A stretch of 10,132 bases of DNA from Chitinophagaceae bacterium. Lineage in GTDB: Bacteria; Bacteroidota; Bacteroidia; Chitinophagales; Chitinophagaceae. Below, one piece after another: positions 1-6,195 of the stretch. The DNA lies in contig JAJTCI010000058.1 in assembly GCA_021323155.1 (NCBI GenBank), positions 1 to 10,132 on the forward strand. Reading direction: 5' to 3'. The stretch's first letter is position 1, and each line of letters starts with the position of its first letter. Under the pieces are notes generated by a model. It saw only the letters and a list, made by a program, of their open reading frames with translations. It ran no database searches and was not told where the DNA came from. The position numbers and the translations under genes were made by a program.

Positions 1-790
1 GGATGACTTTTCGTACTTGTTTACCGTCGACAGCCTGGTAAGCCTTCTTACATTAACGGTGCTGGAAGTGATTCTCGGTATCGACAACGTGATCTTCGTG
101 TCCATTATCATGGGAAGGATCAAAAAGGAAGACCGTAAAAAAGCCCGCAGGATCTGGATGGTCACTGGTATCTGCGTACGTATCGCACTCCTCCTATGCC
201 TGGGTTGGCTGGTAAAACAAAAAGGCACGCCCGTGTTTACCATTTTCGATAAGGGCTTCGACCTGGCGAGTATCGTAATGCTTACGGGCGGATTATTCCT
301 GCTGTATAAAACGGTAAAGGAGATCCACCACAAGTTGGAAGGCGACGAGGCGGCACTGGAGGCGAATGTCACAAAAACCATTTCTACTTTGTCACAGGCA
401 GTAGTCCAGATCGTACTGATCGATATGATCTTTTCATTTGACAGTATGATCACCGCCGTAGGTATAGCCAAACACGTTCCCATCATGATCATCGCGGTGA
501 TCATCGCCATGTTCGTGATGTTCCTGTTCAGCGAGCGGATATCGAACTTCATTCATAAACACCCCGCGCTCAAAATGCTGGCGCTATCTTTCCTGGTACT
601 TGTATCGGTTGTGCTGATGGTGGAGGGCTGGAACAGCGAAAAAGCACACGAACTTCACCTGAAGAATTACGTGTATTTCGCGATGGCTTTCTCGTTCGGC
701 GTAGAGATGCTGAATATGGCATTCCGGAAGCGGATCAAGAACAAAGCCGTGGAATTGCAAGAGCCGGTAATGAAAGAGGAAGAGAAATAG
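1..790 (+). CDS. TerC-family integral membrane protein (5' end just outside window)
   Basis: This is a polytopic inner-membrane protein of the TerC family, a group linked to metal-ion (notably manganese) export and to tellurite resistance by name only. The frame is open from base 2, reading DDFSYLFTVDSLVSLLTLT. The codon before it ends in G at base 1, so the true start is probably an ATG that loses two bases at the window edge; that would give about 263 residues. A TTG at 17 is the first start codon wholly inside but would remove conserved sequence. Family hallmarks are visible: the acidic motif LGIDNVIF near residue 29 in the first membrane helix, and a second half with DMIFSFDSMITAVG near 142-155. 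About seven hydrophobic segments are apparent. A charged loop (KEIHHKLEGDEAALE) separates the two halves, and the tail is rich in Lys and Glu. It converges on metF with a single base between stop codons. Family assignment is firm; the transported ion is not known. Confidence 0.9.
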   Translation, partial: DDFSYLFTVDSLVSLLTLTVLEVILGIDNVIFVSIIMGRIKKEDRKKARRIWMVTGICVRIALLLCLGWLVKQKGTPVFTIFDKGFDLASIVMLTGGLFLLYKTVKEIHHKLEGDEAALEANVTKTISTLSQAVVQIVLIDMIFSFDSMITAVGIAKHVPIMIIAVIIAMFVMFLFSERISNFIHKHPALKMLALSFLVLVSVVLMVEGWNSEKAHELHLKNYVYFAMAFSFGVEMLNMAFRKRIKNKAVELQEPVMKEEEK

Positions 791-791
791 C

Positions 792-1745
792 TCAGGCAAG
801 TTCCTTCACCACGTTCCAGATCGCTTTGGGTTTGCCAAGGGTATAGTAATGCAGCACCGGCACCCCGGCTTTCTTCAGCTCTTTCGATTGCTGGAGCAAC
901 CACAGCGTTCCCACTTCTTCCACGTCGGCGTCGGTCTTGCATTTCAGTATCTCGTTAGACAACTCCGTTGGGAAATCAACATGGAATATCCTCGGCAATA
1001 CTGACAATTGCTTTTTGGTAGTGATCGGTTTCAGACCCGGGATGATCGGCACGTTAATTCCCGCCGCGCGGCAATCACTCACAAACTGGAAGAACTTCTT
1101 ATTGTCGAAGAACATCTGTGTCATGATATAACACCCGCCCGCATCGATTTTGGCTTTCAGGTGGGTCATATCCGTTTCTTTGTTGGGCGCCTCGAAGTGT
1201 TTTTCTGGGTAACCGGCCACGCCGATACAGAACTGCGTCTTGCCGCCATCGCGGATATCATCATCAATGTAAATGCCGTTATTGAGATTTTGAACCTGCT
1301 TCAAAAGGTCGAGCGCATACCGGTGTCCACCGGGCTCCGGTTCAAAGAAAGTCTCGTTCTTCGCGGCATCGCCCCGGAGTACAAGCACATTATCGATACC
1401 TAGGAAGTTAAGGTCGATCAATGCGTCTTCGGTTTCCCGCTTGGTGAAACCGCCGCAGATAAAATGCGGCACCGCGTCGATCTCGTAGTGGTTCATGATC
1501 GCTGCGCAAATGCCCACCGTTCCCGGGCGTTTCCTCACTTCCACCTTCTCGAAACTGCCATCAGCCCTTTTCTTGAACATCGTCTCACTGCGGTGATAGG
1601 TAACATTGATCCATGCCGGTTTGAATTCCATCAGCGGGTCCAGGTGATCGTAGAGCGAATTGATGGTCTTTCCTTTCAGGGGGGGCAGCACTTCAAACGA
1701 TATCAGCGTATCCTTTGCCTGGGAGATTTGATCGGTTACTTTCAT
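792..1745 (-). CDS. metF: 5,10-methylenetetrahydrofolate reductase
   Basis: This cytosolic FAD-dependent enzyme reduces 5,10-methylenetetrahydrofolate to 5-methyltetrahydrofolate, the methyl donor for methionine synthesis. The 317-residue product has the MetF barrel motifs in order: FEVLPP with the catalytic-type Glu at 18, INVTY at 46-50, PHFICGG at 93-99, GIDNVLVLRGD at 116-126, GVAGYPEKH at 175-183, TQMFFD at 209-214 and GLKP at 237-240. A short charged segment near residues 56-75 (KKRADGSFEKVEVRKRPGT) is longer than I recall for the Escherichia coli enzyme. The frame is open 12 codons further upstream, but I chose the ATG at 1745 because MKVTDQI begins just before the conserved fold and the upstream residues (CNDFSRKA) look unrelated. 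It is transcribed divergently from lptB. A weak -7-like element (TATATTG, complement of 1768-1774) lies 22 bases upstream of the start. No SAM riboswitch fits in the 110-bp gap. Confidence 0.93.
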   Translation of the reverse strand: MKVTDQISQAKDTLISFEVLPPLKGKTINSLYDHLDPLMEFKPAWINVTYHRSETMFKKRADGSFEKVEVRKRPGTVGICAAIMNHYEIDAVPHFICGGFTKRETEDALIDLNFLGIDNVLVLRGDAAKNETFFEPEPGGHRYALDLLKQVQNLNNGIYIDDDIRDGGKTQFCIGVAGYPEKHFEAPNKETDMTHLKAKIDAGGCYIMTQMFFDNKKFFQFVSDCRAAGINVPIIPGLKPITTKKQLSVLPRIFHVDFPTELSNEILKCKTDADVEEVGTLWLLQQSKELKKAGVPVLHYYTLGKPKAIWNVVKELA

Positions 1746-1771
1746 TGCTTTTCTTGAAAAATCGTTGCAAT

Positions 1772-1828
1772 ATACTGCCAAACTCTTTTGTTAAGACTGT
1801 ATATAACACTAACTGGTATCGGCAGTAT
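1772..1828. repeat. 8-bp inverted repeat in the metF/lptB divergent gap
   Basis: ATACTGCC at 1772-1779 is matched by its exact reverse complement GGCAGTAT at 1821-1828, with 41 bases between. The left copy overlaps the weak -7-like element read toward metF. The right copy ends three bases before the -7 element read toward lptB, so each divergent gene has GGCAGTAT at its putative promoter. An 8-bp pair in a gap this size can arise by chance, so a shared regulatory site is only a possibility. Confidence 0.25.
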
Positions 1829-1831
1829 CTA

Positions 1832-1839
1832 TATTTTTG
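1832..1839 (+). promoter_or_regulatory. Putative -7 promoter element for lptB
   Basis: TATTTTTG fits the Bacteroidota -7 consensus TAnnTTTG and ends 16 bases before the chosen TTG start of lptB. No convincing TTG or TTTG -33 box lies 19-21 bases upstream, which lowers confidence. Confidence 0.4.
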
Positions 1840-1855
1840 CCAAAACCAAGTCCGC

Positions 1856-2638
1856 TTGAACCTGACCATTCATACCAAAGATCTTGTCAAACGCTATGGT
1901 AACCGAACCGTGGTGGAGAACGTTTCCGTTGAGGTGAAACAGGGCGAGATCGTTGGATTGTTAGGTCCCAACGGGGCGGGTAAGACCACTACTTTCTATA
2001 TGGTCGTCGGATTGATCCGGCCGGATGTTGGCGATGTTTATCTTAATAACACGAATATCACCAGGCTCCCGATGTTCAAACGCGCCCAGATGGGCATTGG
2101 CTACCTTCCCCAGGAAGCAAGCGTTTTCCGTAAGCTCACAGTGGAGGACAATATACTCGCGGTGCTGGAAATGACCAGGCTCACCAGCAAGGAAAGGCAG
2201 GTGAAACTCGACGCGCTGGTGGACGAATTCAACCTGCACCATGTGCGTAAGAACAATGGCGACAGCCTCAGCGGTGGCGAGCGAAGAAGAACGGAGATCG
2301 CGAGGGCCCTGGCGGTGGATCCCAAATTCATACTCCTTGATGAGCCTTTTGCCGGCGTTGATCCCATAGCGGTAGAAGACATCCAGGGAGTCGTCGCGAA
2401 ACTCAAGTACAAGAACATCGGCATCCTGATAACGGATCATAATGTAAACGAGACGCTTTCTATCTGCGACAGGGCATACCTCCTGATCGAAGGAAAGATA
2501 TTTCAGCACGGCACAGCAGAGGAACTTGCGGCCAATGAACAGGTGCGGCGGTTATACCTTGGAACCAACTTCGAATTACGCCGCAAGGAATGGATACTGG
2601 ATATGGGCCGGGAAACAGGTGCCAGCACGCCCCGGTAA
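1856..2638 (+). CDS. lptB: LPS export ABC transporter ATP-binding protein LptB
   Basis: This is the cytoplasmic ATPase that, with LptF/LptG, extracts lipopolysaccharide from the inner membrane and drives it along the Lpt bridge. The product (260 residues from TTG 1856) shows all nucleotide-binding motifs: Walker A GPNGAGKT at 37-44, Q-loop YLPQE around Gln86, signature LSGGERRR at 138-145, Walker B FILLDEP with Glu163, and the switch histidine in ITDHN at 195. LSGGERRRTEIARAL and DEPFAGVDPIAVEDIQ are characteristic of LptB rather than other ABC ATPases. The C-terminus (FELRRKEWILDMGRETG) runs about 20 residues past the usual end near 240. The frame is open further upstream with no homology-like sequence. 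No ATG precedes the fold, so TTG 1856 (or CTG 1862) is inferred from where the first beta strand begins (NLTIHTKDLVKRYG). lptF/G/C are not in this window. The GH3-like gene follows after 96 bases. Confidence 0.93.
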   Translation: MNLTIHTKDLVKRYGNRTVVENVSVEVKQGEIVGLLGPNGAGKTTTFYMVVGLIRPDVGDVYLNNTNITRLPMFKRAQMGIGYLPQEASVFRKLTVEDNILAVLEMTRLTSKERQVKLDALVDEFNLHHVRKNNGDSLSGGERRRTEIARALAVDPKFILLDEPFAGVDPIAVEDIQGVVAKLKYKNIGILITDHNVNETLSICDRAYLLIEGKIFQHGTAEELAANEQVRRLYLGTNFELRRKEWILDMGRETGASTPR

Positions 2639-2692
2639 AACGTATTATCCTTTCGTATCATCTCCAACTGGTTGACTGCCTCAGATTTTACC

Positions 2693-2714
2693 AAAGAATT
2701 GAATTCAATTCTTT
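2693..2714. promoter_or_regulatory. Perfect 22-bp palindrome, candidate operator or hairpin
   Basis: The left arm AAAGAATTGAA (2693-2703) and right arm TTCAATTCTTT (2704-2714) are exact reverse complements with no spacer, centred on GAATTC. The site lies in the lptB/GH3-like gap, 55 bases after the lptB stop and 20 bases before the GH3-like ATG at 2735. Its right end abuts a -7-like element (TATTTTG, 2714-2720). As DNA it resembles the binding site of a dimeric regulator. As RNA it could fold into a 9-bp AT-rich stem with an AATT loop followed by a U-rich stretch, so a weak terminator for lptB is the alternative. The symmetry is certain; the function is inferred. Confidence 0.55.
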
Positions 2715-2734
2715 ATTTTGCTCCCATCGGCAAA

Positions 2735-4243
2735 ATGAAATTCCTAAGTCCCGCGATATCAAGACTTGCCCGTTGGCGATACGGTACCATTGAGCACTGG
2801 CTCAAAGATCCCGTACGTACCCAGCGTGAAGTATTGCAGGACCTCATCACCCACGGGCAGTACACCGAGATCGGCCGTAAATACGGGATGACGAACCTGT
2901 TCCGGATACGTGATTTTAAGAGTGCCGTGCCCATACATGAATACGAAGACCTGCAGCCATACATCGAACGGTTGATGAACGGTGAAGAAAATCTCCTTTG
3001 GAACACCCCCGTTTCATGGTTTGCCAAAAGCAGTGGCACCACCAGCAGCAAAGCGAAGTTTATCCCGATCACTGAAGAGAGCCTTCATGATTGCCACTAC
3101 CAGGGTTCCAAGGATGTGCTCACCTTGTATTACAATCACAACCCGGATAGCGACCTGTTGACCGGGAAAGGATTGGTTATCGGCGGAAGCCACCAGATAC
3201 ACAAAGTGAATGAAGACATCCAGTATGGTGATCTCAGCGCGGTACTATTGCAGAATTCACCTTTCTGGGCAGAATGGATACGAACCCCGGAGTTATCGAT
3301 CGCGCTGCTCGACGATTGGGAAGTGAAGATCGAAAAGCTCGCCCAGTCCACCATCAATGAAGTGGTTACCTCCATCAGCGGTGTGCCCACCTGGACGCTC
3401 GTACTGATCCGGCGGATCCTCGAGATCACTGGTAAGTCTACATTGAAAGAAGTCTGGCCTCACCTGGAACTGTATCTACATGGCGGTGTATCCTTTACAC
3501 CTTACCGCGAACAGTTCAGGAAGTTACTGGGAGAAGGTGTCAATTACCTGGAAATGTACAACGCCAGTGAAGGATTCTTTGCCGCGCAATCAGCACCGGA
3601 AGATGACGGCTTGCTGCTTTTCCTGCACCACGGCGTTTTTTATGAGTTCATGCCTACCGAAGAATACGGTAAAGACGATCCCCAGACCATCGGGTTGAAA
3701 GATGTGGAGATCGGGAAGAATTACGCCGTGGTCATCAGTACCAACGGCGGGCTGTGGCGCTATCTTGTCGGCGATACGATCCGTTTTGTGTCGGCAAATC
3801 CTTACAAGATAAAAGTCAGCGGAAGGCTCAAGCATTTTATCAATGCTTTCGGCGAGGAACTGATCGTGGATAATTCTGACAAAGCCATCGCCATCGCTTC
3901 GATGCGCACTGGCGCGGTGGTAAACGACTATTCCGCGGCACCGGTGTATTTCAGCGATGAAGGCAATGGCGCCCATGAATGGCTGGTGGAATTTGAAAAG
4001 GCGCCGGAAGACATGGACCAGTTCATCTTCGAGCTGGATGATGCATTGAAATCCGTGAACGGTGACTATGAAGCGAAGCGCTCGAAAGACATCGCGCTTT
4101 CCATGCCGGTGGTTCACCCCGTGCCCAAGGGTATGTTCAATTCCTGGTTAAAAAGCAAAGGCAAACTGGGTGGTCAGCACAAAGTGCCGCGCCTTTGCAA
4201 CGAGCGCACGTATGTTGACGAGATTCTCGCGTTTATCCGCTAG
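2735..4243 (+). CDS. GH3-like acyl-adenylating family protein (GH3 auxin-responsive promoter family)
   Basis: This 502-residue protein belongs to the bacterial branch of the GH3 family. GH3 proteins are adenylating enzymes of the ANL superfamily; plant members conjugate acyl acids such as auxin or jasmonate to amino acids. ATP-binding motifs can be seen: SSGTTSSKAKFIP at 99-111, LYLHGGVSFTPY at 247-258, MYNASEGFFA at 274-283 with Glu279, and RYLVGDTIRF at 342-351 with Asp347. These are followed by the hinge-like SGRLKHFINAFGEE at 362-375 and a smaller C-terminal domain. The ATG at 2735 (MKFLSPAISRLARWRYG) was chosen because the 21 upstream codons are not family-like and overlap the palindrome. 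It lies downstream of lptB in the same direction; I recall this pairing in other Bacteroidota, but have not checked it. The bacterial substrate is unknown, so neither auxin nor a specific acid should be assumed. Alternative label: hypothetical adenylate-forming enzyme. Confidence 0.88.
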   Translation: MKFLSPAISRLARWRYGTIEHWLKDPVRTQREVLQDLITHGQYTEIGRKYGMTNLFRIRDFKSAVPIHEYEDLQPYIERLMNGEENLLWNTPVSWFAKSSGTTSSKAKFIPITEESLHDCHYQGSKDVLTLYYNHNPDSDLLTGKGLVIGGSHQIHKVNEDIQYGDLSAVLLQNSPFWAEWIRTPELSIALLDDWEVKIEKLAQSTINEVVTSISGVPTWTLVLIRRILEITGKSTLKEVWPHLELYLHGGVSFTPYREQFRKLLGEGVNYLEMYNASEGFFAAQSAPEDDGLLLFLHHGVFYEFMPTEEYGKDDPQTIGLKDVEIGKNYAVVISTNGGLWRYLVGDTIRFVSANPYKIKVSGRLKHFINAFGEELIVDNSDKAIAIASMRTGAVVNDYSAAPVYFSDEGNGAHEWLVEFEKAPEDMDQFIFELDDALKSVNGDYEAKRSKDIALSMPVVHPVPKGMFNSWLKSKGKLGGQHKVPRLCNERTYVDEILAFIR

Positions 4244-4253
4244 CCGGCGGCAA

Positions 4254-4283
4254 TTGCAAGAAAAGCCAATAGTATTACATTTG
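4254..4283 (+). promoter_or_regulatory. Bacteroidota-type promoter for fabG
   Basis: TTG at 4254-4256, 19 bases, then TACATTTG at 4276-4283 matches the -33/-7 pattern TTTG-N19-21-TAnnTTTG in all -7 positions. The -7 element ends 20 bases before the fabG ATG, allowing a short leader. It lies entirely in the 60-bp gap after the GH3-like stop, so fabG probably has its own transcription start. The -33 box sits inside the 8-bp palindrome GCAATTGC (4250-4257). Confidence 0.6.
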
Positions 4284-4303
4284 CTTACGCACAAAACATT
4301 CAT

Positions 4304-5059
4304 ATGAATTTATTAGAAGGGAAAGTCTGTATTGTAACCGGTGCCGCCAGGGGTATCGGTGAATCTATCGCCATAAAATTAGCAGAACAGGGAGCCAATA
4401 TAGCTTTTACCTACGTGAGTGAAGGCAGCGCGGAAAAAGCAAAAGCTGTTGAGGAAAAGATCACAGCGATGGGCAGGAAAGCGAAAGCTTACCGGAGCAA
4501 CGCGGGGAAAATTGAAGAGTGCGAATCCTTCGTGAATGACGTGTTGAAAGAATTTGGTGCGGTGGATGTTTGCGTGAACAACGCGGGCATCAGTAAAGAC
4601 AACTTGCTTTTGCGTATGACTGCCGAGCAATGGGATGACGTGATGGAAACCAACCTGAAGAGCGTTTTCAATATGACCAAGCAGGTGATACGCCCTATGA
4701 TGAAAGCGAAAAGCGGCAGTATTATCAATATGAGTTCGATCATCGGTATCCGCGGCAACGCGGGACAGAGCAGTTACGCCGCCTCTAAAGCCGGCATCAT
4801 CGGGTTTACCAAGTCGGTGGCGCTTGAATTAGGCAGCAGGAACATTCGTTGCAACGCCATCGCGCCTGGCTTTGTTGAAACAGATATGACCCATTACCTG
4901 AAAGAGGGATCGGGCGCCGACGCTTTCCTGGCCAAGATACCGCTTGGTCGATTCGGCAAATCCGATGAGATCGCGAATACAACTTTGTTCCTGGCCTCAG
5001 ACCTCAGCGGGTATATCACCGGGCAGGTGATCAGCGTTTGCGGCGGCTTGAATATTTAA
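4304..5059 (+). CDS. fabG: 3-oxoacyl-[acyl-carrier-protein] reductase
   Basis: This short-chain dehydrogenase/reductase is predicted to perform the NADPH-dependent ketoreduction of 3-oxoacyl-ACP in type II fatty acid elongation, in the cytosol. Its 251 residues contain the Rossmann glycine motif TGAARGIG at 12-19, NNAG at 92-95, and the catalytic set Asn117, Ser145, Tyr158 and Lys162 (YAASK). The substrate-loop motif APGFVETDM is at 187-195, and the C-terminal GYITGQVISVCGG at 236-248 has Cys where many family members have Asn or Asp. Length is normal for FabG (about 245). The ATG at 4304 is clear and the frame is closed shortly upstream. There is no obvious Shine-Dalgarno sequence. No acpP, fabD or fabF neighbours occur here, so the FabG role rests on sequence alone; another SDR reductase role is possible but less likely. 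Confidence 0.87.
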   Translation: MNLLEGKVCIVTGAARGIGESIAIKLAEQGANIAFTYVSEGSAEKAKAVEEKITAMGRKAKAYRSNAGKIEECESFVNDVLKEFGAVDVCVNNAGISKDNLLLRMTAEQWDDVMETNLKSVFNMTKQVIRPMMKAKSGSIINMSSIIGIRGNAGQSSYAASKAGIIGFTKSVALELGSRNIRCNAIAPGFVETDMTHYLKEGSGADAFLAKIPLGRFGKSDEIANTTLFLASDLSGYITGQVISVCGGLNI

Positions 5060-5079
5060 CGCCGGCTTCCCTATATTTG
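5048..5079 (+). promoter_or_regulatory. Bacteroidota-type promoter for the small exported-protein gene
   Basis: TTG at 5048-5050 (within the last codons of fabG), 21 bases, then TATATTTG at 5072-5079 is a full match to the -7 consensus with allowed spacing. The -7 element ends five bases before the GTG at 5085 and 41 bases before the in-frame ATG at 5121, so the true start codon of the next gene depends on where transcription begins. Confidence 0.55.
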
Positions 5080-5084
5080 CACCA

Positions 5085-5408
5085 GTGCACATTGTCAACA
5101 AGCATATAGCGGTATGGCTCATGAGTTTTTGCCTTGTATTCCTTACAGGAGTGAATTTCGTGCTTTACCCTCCGGACTGCCAGGATGCTATGGCCTGTGT
5201 TGCAGATGATACCACGGTGCCCTTCCCGGTAGAGGAAGAAAGATCTGAAACGTCCACCTCTACATCCATCGTTGAAGAATATCTTCATAATTCGCATGAC
5301 CTTGAACTTTCCTGGTTCGAAAAAATGTCAATGCTAAAGATCCATGATGCACAGCAACTGCAGATCGTGCATTTTGAATTGTGGTCTCCTCCCCCGGAAT
5401 TGAGTTAA
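5085..5408 (+). CDS. Small exported or membrane-anchored protein of unknown function
   Basis: I do not recognise this 107-residue protein. Residues 1-12 (MHIVNKHIAVWL) form a short n-region with Lys6. Residues about 9-27 are hydrophobic (SFCLVFLTGVNFVLY), which fits a signal peptide or a single N-terminal membrane anchor. No lipobox is present. The rest is acidic and Ser/Thr-rich (EEERSETSTSTSIVEEY at 50-66), followed by a region that looks folded and a C-terminus ending in SPPPELS. Cys32 and Cys38 follow the hydrophobic segment and could pair if exported. The GTG at 5085 was chosen because it gives a better signal-peptide n-region. The ATG at 5121 would give 95 residues starting inside the hydrophobic stretch and is the main alternative. 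A good promoter upstream and normal base composition support a real gene. It lies between fabG and the carbonic anhydrase, with 99 bases after it. Confidence 0.6.
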   Translation: MHIVNKHIAVWLMSFCLVFLTGVNFVLYPPDCQDAMACVADDTTVPFPVEEERSETSTSTSIVEEYLHNSHDLELSWFEKMSMLKIHDAQQLQIVHFELWSPPPELS

Positions 5409-5473
5409 TACCAACAAACTACAGGGACGTCTCGATCCCATGTTCACTCATTTGTTTCAATTGCATACCCGGT

Positions 5474-5492
5474 GCACCGCGCCGCGCTGTGC
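5474..5492 (+). other. GC-rich hairpin in the gap before the first carbonic anhydrase
   Basis: GCAC (5474-5477) pairs with GTGC (5489-5492) and GCG (5479-5481) pairs with CGC (5485-5487), giving seven G-C/A-T pairs with one C/T mismatch and a three-base loop. It overlaps the palindrome GGTGCACC at 5471-5478. There is no T-run after it, so it is not a standard terminator. It lies 15 bases before the carbonic anhydrase ATG and could be a leader structure. The rest of the 99-bp gap shows no convincing -33/-7 promoter. Confidence 0.3.
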
Positions 5493-5507
5493 TATTAACT
5501 CATTCAT

Positions 5508-6185
5508 ATGTCAGCACACACAAAAGAACTATTGGATAAACTCACGCCACGTGAAGCTTACGAGCAGCTGGTGCAGGGTAATAAACGCTTTGTAAATAAT
5601 CTCAAGATCAATCGCAACCTCCTGCAGCAAATGAATGACACTGCCGATGGGCAGTATCCTTTTGCAGTGGCACTCAGTTGCATGGACAGTCGTACCTCAG
5701 TTGAACTGCTGTTCGACCAGGGGTTGGGCGACATCTTCAGCATCCGTGTAGCGGGAAACATTGTTAACGGCGATATCCTCGGCAGCATGGAATATGCCTG
5801 CCAGGTCGTTGGCTCAAAGTTGATTGTGGTACTCGGTCATACACGCTGTGGCGCCATTAAAGGGGCGGTAGATGACGTGAAAATGGGCCACCTCACGAAA
5901 TTGCTGGATAAGATCCGGCCAGCGATGGCAAAGACCAATGCCGCACCGGAGAATCTGCATACCACCATCTACGCCGAAAAGGTAGCCTATACCAATGTAG
6001 ACCTCAGTATCGACGAGATACTTGGCAGGAGCCCGATCATATCTAATCTGCTTGACGAGGGCAGGATCGGTATCGTGGGCGGGATGTATAGCGTGGAGAA
6101 CGGGCGCGTTCACTTTATACGTGAATTGTTCGCAGATACCCACCGGTCAAAGTCGGTCAGCAAGGAGAAATCAGTTTTACTCTAA
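5508..6185 (+). CDS. Beta-class carbonic anhydrase (SulP-linked)
   Basis: This zinc enzyme interconverts CO2 and bicarbonate. The 225-residue product has the beta-class signature: CMDSR with Cys58, Asp60 and Arg62, and GHTRCGAIKG with His111 and Cys114. These supply the three zinc ligands (Cys58, His111, Cys114) and the Asp-Arg dyad. RVAGNIV follows at 80-86. There is no signal peptide or membrane segment, so a cytosolic location is expected. Position 55, three before the first Cys, is Ala rather than the Trp of type II enzymes, so this is a different subtype from the second carbonic anhydrase at 8869. The C-terminal tail (HRSKSVSKEKSVLL) is basic. The stop codon is 10 bases before the SulP-family gene, which strongly suggests co-transcription and a shared role in bicarbonate movement. 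The start ATG at 5508 is well placed ahead of the fold, with no Shine-Dalgarno sequence. Confidence 0.93.
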   Translation: MSAHTKELLDKLTPREAYEQLVQGNKRFVNNLKINRNLLQQMNDTADGQYPFAVALSCMDSRTSVELLFDQGLGDIFSIRVAGNIVNGDILGSMEYACQVVGSKLIVVLGHTRCGAIKGAVDDVKMGHLTKLLDKIRPAMAKTNAAPENLHTTIYAEKVAYTNVDLSIDEILGRSPIISNLLDEGRIGIVGGMYSVENGRVHFIRELFADTHRSKSVSKEKSVLL

Positions 6186-6195
6186 ATCTTAAAGA

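Noticed and set aside
1..790. Tellurite-resistance function for the TerC-family protein
   Set aside because: The family name comes from the ter operon, but no terZABDE partners are present here and many TerC relatives serve manganese or other metal homeostasis.
1746..1855. Possible SAM or other riboswitch leader for metF
   Set aside because: The divergent gap is only 110 bases and must also hold the lptB promoter. No multi-stem riboswitch core or terminator is visible.
1961..2509. 182-codon open frame on the minus strand inside lptB
   Set aside because: It is fully antisense to all of the ABC ATPase motifs and shows no protein-like features of its own.
3590..4117. 175-codon open frame on the minus strand inside the GH3-like gene
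   Set aside because: It is fully antisense to an intact conserved gene, His/Arg-rich with no recognisable domain or promoter.
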